Below are positions 59,042 through 64,000 of a DNA stretch of 64,000 nucleotides, in pieces; positions within the stretch are counted from its first letter, which is position 1; the number at the start of each line of letters is the position of its first letter. Source of the stretch: an uncultured Oscillospiraceae bacterium (lineage in GTDB: Bacteria > Bacillota > Clostridia > Oscillospirales > Ruminococcaceae); NCBI GenBank assembly GCA_900547455.1, contig URGV01000006.1, positions 1 through 64,000 of the forward strand. The letters are read 5' to 3'. The notes beneath the pieces are model-generated. The model was not told where the DNA came from. It saw only the letters and a program-made list of their open reading frames with translations, and made no database searches. The position numbers were made by a program, and so were the translations under genes.

Positions 59042-61102
59042 TTAAAAATCACCTGCGATCATCCTGCAGCGGCAGTTAATGACCTCTTCCGGCTTGTTGA
59101 CATTTGGGTCGCCCGGGAACATCAGGCCATTGGAAAACGGTTTATTGATGTCCTGCACTTCTCCATGTAGCTTCTTGTGGGAATCCCGAACTGCCCCATC
59201 ACGGCTAGTCAACCACTTTTTGGTTTTGATCCCGCCCGCCTGCATTCCATCCATGTGTCCCTGCATCATGCTGGTGTGCGCCTCTGTCTGCGCAATCGTC
59301 CGTGCGCGGGCTGGCGTGCTCTGCATCAGGTTTTTGATCCCGTCTGCAATCTGCTGATAGGTTTCTCCCGTGTCGATGCCAGACGCCACGATCTGCCGGA
59401 TCCCCTCTTTGGTCGTTTCGGTGATCCGTTTCACCCGCTGCGCGCCGCCAGTTCTGGCAAAGCGGTACAGCCTTGCCGCATTGACCGACATATGGTAGGC
59501 GTCATTTGCCATCTGGCAGCCGGACAGATAGGTCGATTGCCACAGAGGGGCAAAGAGCTGGCTCAACTCCGCTACCCCCTTATCCCAGTCATATAATCCG
59601 TCGATAAACGAATCAATCTCTTCCTGGGTGCATCCATTTTCGATCATCTGCTCGAGCTGCTCGCGGATGTCGTCCTTCGCCTTGCTATCTCCCTCCAGTG
59701 CAGCAAGGATTTCCTCGTTTTGTCGGGAAAAGAAGTGATTGGCTGCCCGCAGAAACTGCCGTTCATTTTTAAGCAGCTCCCGGTCAAAGCTCTTCATCAG
59801 CATCTTTGCCTGGTGGGAGATCGGCGACGCTTTCATGGGTTCATCCATCGGCAGGGTGAGCTCTACCTGATCTTCTTCTGGTACTGCTCCGCTATCCAGC
59901 TCGCTGAAAGCGGTCGGATCATCATCTGCTCCCAGGAAAACATCAGAAAAGCTGCTCTTATAAACGTCTCCATTTTCTACGTCGTCCAGATCAAGCAGCT
60001 GCCGGCTTTCATTCTTGGTGAGAAGGCCAAAGTTCCATCCATCGATTGCCTTTGCTTTGTCAAATTCCTGGTTTTTCGGTACAATATCATCATACCTCCA
60101 AACCAGGTTTTCTCCGAACATCGGAAGGAGCTGGGTGTTGATTGCCTCCTCCCGCATCCTCAGTTTTGGCATCAGCACGTTTTGCGCATAGATGTACTGT
60201 GCTGCTTCTGAAGTCGCCCTGTTGCTGCTTTCCGTGATTCCCATGATTTCCCGGGGCACGCCAAAATGTTCCAAGACGGCATCGCGGATAAAGATTCTGC
60301 CCTGGATCATGTCCATGTCCTTCATGTTCTCGGCCAGTTTCTGCACGGTAACATTTGTTTTTAAAAAGGTTGCGCGGTGGCTGTTGCGTACCCCTTTATA
60401 GGATTCATTCCAGGTAGCTTCCAGCCTGTTCCTTTGTTCCTCAGTCAGGTCTTCACCTGAAATAATGGTGGCCGGCGTTGCGTCGTTCAGAAAGAAATTT
60501 TTCTGAAATTTGGCTGCATATTCATCGATCTCGATTTCATCCGCCAGCGGCTCACTCTGTCCCAGCCCGCGTCCAAACGGATCGTAGGGGTTGAGGTCGC
60601 GCATAACAAACATATCATCGACCGATACATTCATGATGCTGCCGCTTGACGTCCTGACCTGATAATACGGATACCCAAGATATGGCGTCATCTGCACCCA
60701 GTGCGTCGGCACAGGCCACAGCTCAGATGGTCTGCCCAGCAGATCCCTCTCAATGATAAAATACGCCTCTCCCTTGAGCATCAGGTAAGTTTCAAACAGT
60801 TTCCACAGCGCAGCGGAGGAAAACTCATACATAGGATTTATCCGCCGCCAAAAGGTAAGGAAAGGGTGGGATTCTATTTCCTCTTCGCTGCCGTCCTCCT
60901 TCACCCTGTACAGCTTGCCCTGCACAAACGACAGATCAGAGGCGATCCTGCCAACCACTGCCAGGCGCGGGGTCTGTGCATAATACCGAATCCATTCCTC
61001 GGTATTCTTTCTGGGCGGTGAGGTATAGCGTGGGAGAAAGCGGCTGTTTCTCCCATAGTTTCTTGATGGTCTGTCCCTGCGCCAAAAATCAAAAATTCCG
61101 AT
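59042..61102 (-). CDS. portal protein fused to SPP1 gp7/Mu F-like minor head domain
   Basis: The open frame codes 686 residues if read from the ATC at 61102, where the sequence IGIFDFWRRDRPSRNYG matches the usual MGxFDxW portal start. GGGAGG stands 8 bases before it. No ATG, GTG or TTG exists in frame until a GTG at 60958, which would remove 48 conserved residues. Portal motifs: SHPFLTFWRRINPMYEF and HFGVPREIMGITESSNRATSE. From about residue 500 a minor head domain follows (QIVASGIDTGETYQQIADGI, ARTIAQTEAHTSMMQG, DSHKKLHGEV, EEVINCRCRMI). Confidence 0.9.
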   Translation of the reverse strand: MGIFDFWRRDRPSRNYGRNSRFLPRYTSPPRKNTEEWIRYYAQTPRLAVVGRIASDLSFVQGKLYRVKEDGSEEEIESHPFLTFWRRINPMYEFSSAALWKLFETYLMLKGEAYFIIERDLLGRPSELWPVPTHWVQMTPYLGYPYYQVRTSSGSIMNVSVDDMFVMRDLNPYDPFGRGLGQSEPLADEIEIDEYAAKFQKNFFLNDATPATIISGEDLTEEQRNRLEATWNESYKGVRNSHRATFLKTNVTVQKLAENMKDMDMIQGRIFIRDAVLEHFGVPREIMGITESSNRATSEAAQYIYAQNVLMPKLRMREEAINTQLLPMFGENLVWRYDDIVPKNQEFDKAKAIDGWNFGLLTKNESRQLLDLDDVENGDVYKSSFSDVFLGADDDPTAFSELDSGAVPEEDQVELTLPMDEPMKASPISHQAKMLMKSFDRELLKNERQFLRAANHFFSRQNEEILAALEGDSKAKDDIREQLEQMIENGCTQEEIDSFIDGLYDWDKGVAELSQLFAPLWQSTYLSGCQMANDAYHMSVNAARLYRFARTGGAQRVKRITETTKEGIRQIVASGIDTGETYQQIADGIKNLMQSTPARARTIAQTEAHTSMMQGHMDGMQAGGIKTKKWLTSRDGAVRDSHKKLHGEVQDINKPFSNGLMFPGDPNVNKPEEVINCRCRMIAGDF

Positions 61103-61107
61103 GACGA

Positions 61108-62439
61108 TTACCTCCCTTCCATTGAAATGATATCGTCACTTCTCTTCATGACTGTGTGGACAAAATAGCGTATGTCGTCCATCGCGTGGTCGTTTTCCTT
61201 GAGCGGTGCATCTTTCCCTGATTTTTCGTCCCACACATACAGGCCAAACTCCCGGATCGCATCCTTGCAGCAATCGTTAAAAAAGATACGGCCGCACTGC
61301 AGGTAGGTTGCTACCTGCCGGATTCCGTTGACCACATCATTGTCCGCTTTTTTGACCGAATAACGGTCATGCCGGCGAATACAGGTAATGAAGCTGGCAG
61401 CGGATGGGTCTACGATGACATCCTCGATCCTTCTTTCCCCTGCCAGCTCCTCCAGTGCCAAATAATACTCCTCATCGGTCAGCTGCCTGTTTTGCTTTCT
61501 GCCGTCCCAGTAGTATTCCCGGATACGATACCAGCGTTCCGGCACGCGGTTGCCCTCGTCGTCCAGGTGAGCCGACACGCGGCCCCACAATCCCATCGAC
61601 ATCGGGTTGAGTGTGCCATAGTCGCAGGATATGTAATACTGGTCGTATGGCCGGTCCTCCTGCGGGACAACATGATATTCCCTGTTAAACATCGGATAAA
61701 TGACGCCCTCTGCCTTAACCCACTTGCCAAGGATAAACCGGTCATAAAACACCCCGTTGTACAGGCTTTCATATTCCGCACGTTTCTCCGCGCTGATGGT
61801 GAGGTTGTCCTCCATGGTAAAGTGCTGATAAAATATTTTGTCCCTTTTCTTTTCATCTTCCGGCGCAATCCATTCCTTGTAAAACCAGTGCTCTGGATTT
61901 TCCGGATTACAATTGAACCAAAATCGGCTGCCTTCCACTGAGCAGCGCGCCATTGCCTGCTGCACAAAGGACTGCGGCATCAGGGCAACCTCATCAAACA
62001 GCACGCCGGCCAGCGTCATTCCCTGGATCAGGTCCTGGCTGCGCTCATCACGTCCGCCGAAGATGTAGTATTTATTGATCCGGTTCCCGCTACAGACATA
62101 AACAACATTCTCTGCTCTGGAATCCTGTACCCGATACCCAAGTCCTATCAGCATCCGTTTGAGCGTGTCCAGGACGTTACGCCGAAATGAGCCAATGGTT
62201 TTACCGCACATGGCAAAACTGCAGCCATTGAACGTTTCCATCGACCACAGCACGAAAGAAAGGGACATGGACAGGGTCTTTCCCGACCGGATAGAGCCGT
62301 CCGCAATGATTGACAGCCGATCCCTTACCGGAGACGCCTTACACCACCACAGCAGGACCTTGAGCTGCTTTTCCGAAAAGTCAGAAAACCGGAAATCAAT
62401 CTTCTCTGATCTCTGTTTCAGGCTTCTGAGCATTCTCAT
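61108..62439 (-). CDS. phage terminase large subunit (PBSX family)
   Basis: This 443-residue packaging motor has Walker A ADGSIRSGKTLSMS near residue 48, Walker B LAGVLFDEVALM near 146, and a C-terminal nuclease domain with DYGTLNP near 270 and DPSAASF near 346. AAGGAG precedes the ATG. The gene overlaps the small subunit gene by 44 bases. Confidence 0.95.
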   Translation of the reverse strand: MRMLRSLKQRSEKIDFRFSDFSEKQLKVLLWWCKASPVRDRLSIIADGSIRSGKTLSMSLSFVLWSMETFNGCSFAMCGKTIGSFRRNVLDTLKRMLIGLGYRVQDSRAENVVYVCSGNRINKYYIFGGRDERSQDLIQGMTLAGVLFDEVALMPQSFVQQAMARCSVEGSRFWFNCNPENPEHWFYKEWIAPEDEKKRDKIFYQHFTMEDNLTISAEKRAEYESLYNGVFYDRFILGKWVKAEGVIYPMFNREYHVVPQEDRPYDQYYISCDYGTLNPMSMGLWGRVSAHLDDEGNRVPERWYRIREYYWDGRKQNRQLTDEEYYLALEELAGERRIEDVIVDPSAASFITCIRRHDRYSVKKADNDVVNGIRQVATYLQCGRIFFNDCCKDAIREFGLYVWDEKSGKDAPLKENDHAMDDIRYFVHTVMKRSDDIISMEGR

Positions 62440-63256
62440 TTTCTTTCTCCTTGAGCTTTAAAATAGAATCGTTGAGTATCTGGGTGAAGTTGGTGACCTG
62501 TTCGCTATCGCCGTTCTGGTGATCCAGACAGTATTGATACAGCCATTCCAGCGCCTTCATTTTGTCGTACAATTTAACGGAAGCCCCGTCTTTACCCATC
62601 TTGATTTGGCTGATGAGCTGCCCATCCACTTCTGTTGATTCTTTAAACTTTATAGTGTTGACCAATTCCTTTAGTTCATGTTTTTGGCCGTCCTCCCCTT
62701 TGACCATGATCGGACCAAATGGTCCCATAACAGGCTTCTCTTCCTGGCCGAAGGATACAAAATCAGTGATATCTGCAAAGGCAATATCCACATACCGTTG
62801 GAAAATATCTTCCTCTGTCAAAAGTTCTCTCTCCATTCGTTGTTTTTTCAGCTCTTTGATCTCGTTTTTTATCCGAGTATTTCCGAGTAATGCCGGCCCG
62901 TTGGTGAGTGCTGTTTGATAGCTACAGCCGTACGCTTTTTGATAGGATTTTGTCGCGTTGAAAGTTCTAAGATAGTAAGCACAAAAAAGTCGCTGTTTAT
63001 CGGACAAATCCGAATTTTCCAACTGCTCAAAAATCTGCTCTTTTTCGCTGTAATCTATCTTTTGCGAGCTCTCACTTTTTTCTTTCCGAACGTTCGCTTT
63101 CTTTTCCGAACGTTCGGAATCCCATTGGTAGGTGTTTTTCCACCTCCGCACGGTGCCTGCAGGCAGTTCCAGCCGCTTCGCTATTTCGATCAGCTTCATT
63201 CCCTTTCGGTACATTTCCTGAGCCTGTTTTACCTTCTCATTTGGTGCCCGGGGCAT
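62396..63256 (-). CDS. phage terminase small subunit (XtmA-like)
   Basis: This 286-residue protein starts with a helix-turn-helix (MYRKGMKLIEIAKRLELPAGTVRRWK). A charged linker follows, then the terminase_2 type domain (LSDKQRLFCAYYLRTFNATKSYQKAYG). It recognises phage DNA for packaging. It is longer than many small subunits because of its C-terminal half. Confidence 0.92.
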   Translation of the reverse strand: MPRAPNEKVKQAQEMYRKGMKLIEIAKRLELPAGTVRRWKNTYQWDSERSEKKANVRKEKSESSQKIDYSEKEQIFEQLENSDLSDKQRLFCAYYLRTFNATKSYQKAYGCSYQTALTNGPALLGNTRIKNEIKELKKQRMERELLTEEDIFQRYVDIAFADITDFVSFGQEEKPVMGPFGPIMVKGEDGQKHELKELVNTIKFKESTEVDGQLISQIKMGKDGASVKLYDKMKALEWLYQYCLDHQNGDSEQVTNFTQILNDSILKLKEKENENAQKPETEIRED

Positions 63257-63280
63257 CTCACCACCTCTCTCGATGTTTTA

Positions 63281-64000
63281 TTATTTTTCCTGTGAAATTC
63301 TTCTGTCCGCTACTGCACAGTACTCTGCATCCAGCTCAAAGCCGATAAAATCCCGCCCGCTACGGATACAGGCCACCGCAGTTGTCCCGCTGCCCATGCA
63401 GTTATCGAGCACAAGCGCGCCCTCGTTGGTGTAGGTGCGGATGAGATACTCAAACAGTGCCACAGGCTTTTGGGTTGGGTGCAGGCCACGCTCGCAAGGG
63501 ATCTCCAGTAGATTGCGCGGATAGTTAATATACTCGGTCACATAGTCCGAGCTCAGGCCATGGCTGTATACCTGACCCCGCCTGCGGCTATCCCCCTTAT
63601 GGTGGACTGGCTTGTCCAGCCGGATGAGCCCCTGGGGGTTATAGATCGGTGGTCTTTTGTAGAATACCACTATATCCTCAATACACCGCATTGGCTGCTT
63701 TCTCGCAAGCGCAAAACCGGTCGGCTGATTCTTCTTCCAGTACCAGCAGTACCGGAAGAGCTTGCGGTTGCTCTGGATGAGCGCCGTGGTAAACGGCTGG
63801 ATAGCTGTCAGCACAATGGCGCCGTTGTCCTTGATGACCCGCTCGTACTGTGCCCAAAGCTCGCCAAAGGGCAGCACGCTGTCCCAGCGGCAGTCGGTCA
63901 CGCCATACGGCAGATCACACAGGATCATGTCAATTGACTTGTCCTCGATTGCCTGCATTCCGGCCAGGCAATCGGTGTTGTAGATTCGGTTTTTTTCTAA
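63281..64000 (-). CDS. phage DNA methyltransferase, 5' end beyond the window
   Basis: The frame is open to the right edge (LEKNRIYNTDCLAG before the first ATG at 63958), so the start is missing. The catalytic motif is CDLPYG near its start, and the SAM motif LDNCMGSGTTAVAC is near the end. This order is that of beta-class N4-cytosine or N6-adenine methyltransferases. It has no restriction partner in view. It probably protects or marks phage DNA. Confidence 0.9.
   Translation of the reverse strand, partial: LEKNRIYNTDCLAGMQAIEDKSIDMILCDLPYGVTDCRWDSVLPFGELWAQYERVIKDNGAIVLTAIQPFTTALIQSNRKLFRYCWYWKKNQPTGFALARKQPMRCIEDIVVFYKRPPIYNPQGLIRLDKPVHHKGDSRRRGQVYSHGLSSDYVTEYINYPRNLLEIPCERGLHPTQKPVALFEYLIRTYTNEGALVLDNCMGSGTTAVACIRSGRDFIGFELDAEYCAVADRRISQEK

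Larger units (their letters stand above)
29186..64000. mobile_element. prophage (contractile-tailed, PBSX-like), right end beyond the window
   Basis: The left edge is the tRNA-Gln 3' fragment. Inside are a Roco-type cargo gene, a lysis cassette, fibres, baseplate, tail with sheath, head genes, terminase and a DNA methyltransferase. The late genes are all on the minus strand in canonical order. Integrase, repressor and replication genes are not in the window and should lie to the right, before an intact tRNA-Gln. Confidence 0.88.

Noticed and set aside
58987..59052. Longer ATG-started prohead protease
   Set aside because: The added residues are not protease-like, and AAGGAGGTG is placed for the TTG at 58986.

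Overview
The window is chromosomal DNA of a low-abundance-named but clearly Clostridia-type Firmicute (probably Oscillospiraceae/Ruminococcaceae-like). This rests on the gene order tig-clpP-clpX-lon-engB, a YerC TrpR-like regulator, a B. subtilis-type rplS-lepB-rbgA-rnhB-yraN block, a SpoIVFA/SpoIVFB-like pair, and strong AGGAGG ribosome binding sites. I cannot name the genus from sequence reading alone.

Positions 1-28200 are host core. From left to right they hold a truncated tRNA-Val, the yerC-methyltransferase-hslO operon, lon-engB-methyltransferase-lysA, clpP-clpX, tig, and a long minus-strand operon from rplS down to a metallophosphoesterase. Next come the TIGR03960-type radical SAM gene, a three-gene plus-strand insertion, the M23/M50 (SpoIVFAB-like) pair, two tandem amidohydrolases, a DHFR-fold reductase, a serine-recombinase remnant and a CyuA/UPF0597-type cysteine desulfidase gene. 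Positions 28200-29138 hold terminators, a decayed gene remnant and small unexplained ORFs.

At 29138-29185 lies the 3' half of a tRNA-Gln(TTG) on the minus strand, with its own terminator. The 5' half is missing. This is best read as the left attachment site of an integrated element that fills the rest of the window and runs off the right edge. The first gene inside is a plus-strand, AT-rich LRR-Roc-COR (Roco) protein, which looks like prophage cargo. The rest is a contractile-tailed (myovirus-type, PBSX-like) prophage on the minus strand. In transcription order from the right it has a DNA methyltransferase, terminase small and large subunits, portal fused to a minor head domain, protease, capsid, head fibre, connector and neck, sheath, tube, chaperone, tape measure, baseplate, fibres and lysis genes. 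A RelB/YafQ toxin-antitoxin pair sits inverted between the capsid and head genes.

The most unusual part is 34845-43560, the tail-fibre region. A radical SAM/SPASM enzyme is translationally coupled to a fibre gene upstream and to a protein carrying about 30 Cys in CXXX/CXX spacing downstream. Two more Cys-rich paralogues, with 20 and 23 Cys and a shared C-terminal domain, lie further down with paralogues of a 150-residue partner protein. This looks like a phage-encoded, radical-SAM-modified Cys-repeat structural or fibre-tip system. A decayed copy of the same C-terminal domain lies just outside the attachment site.
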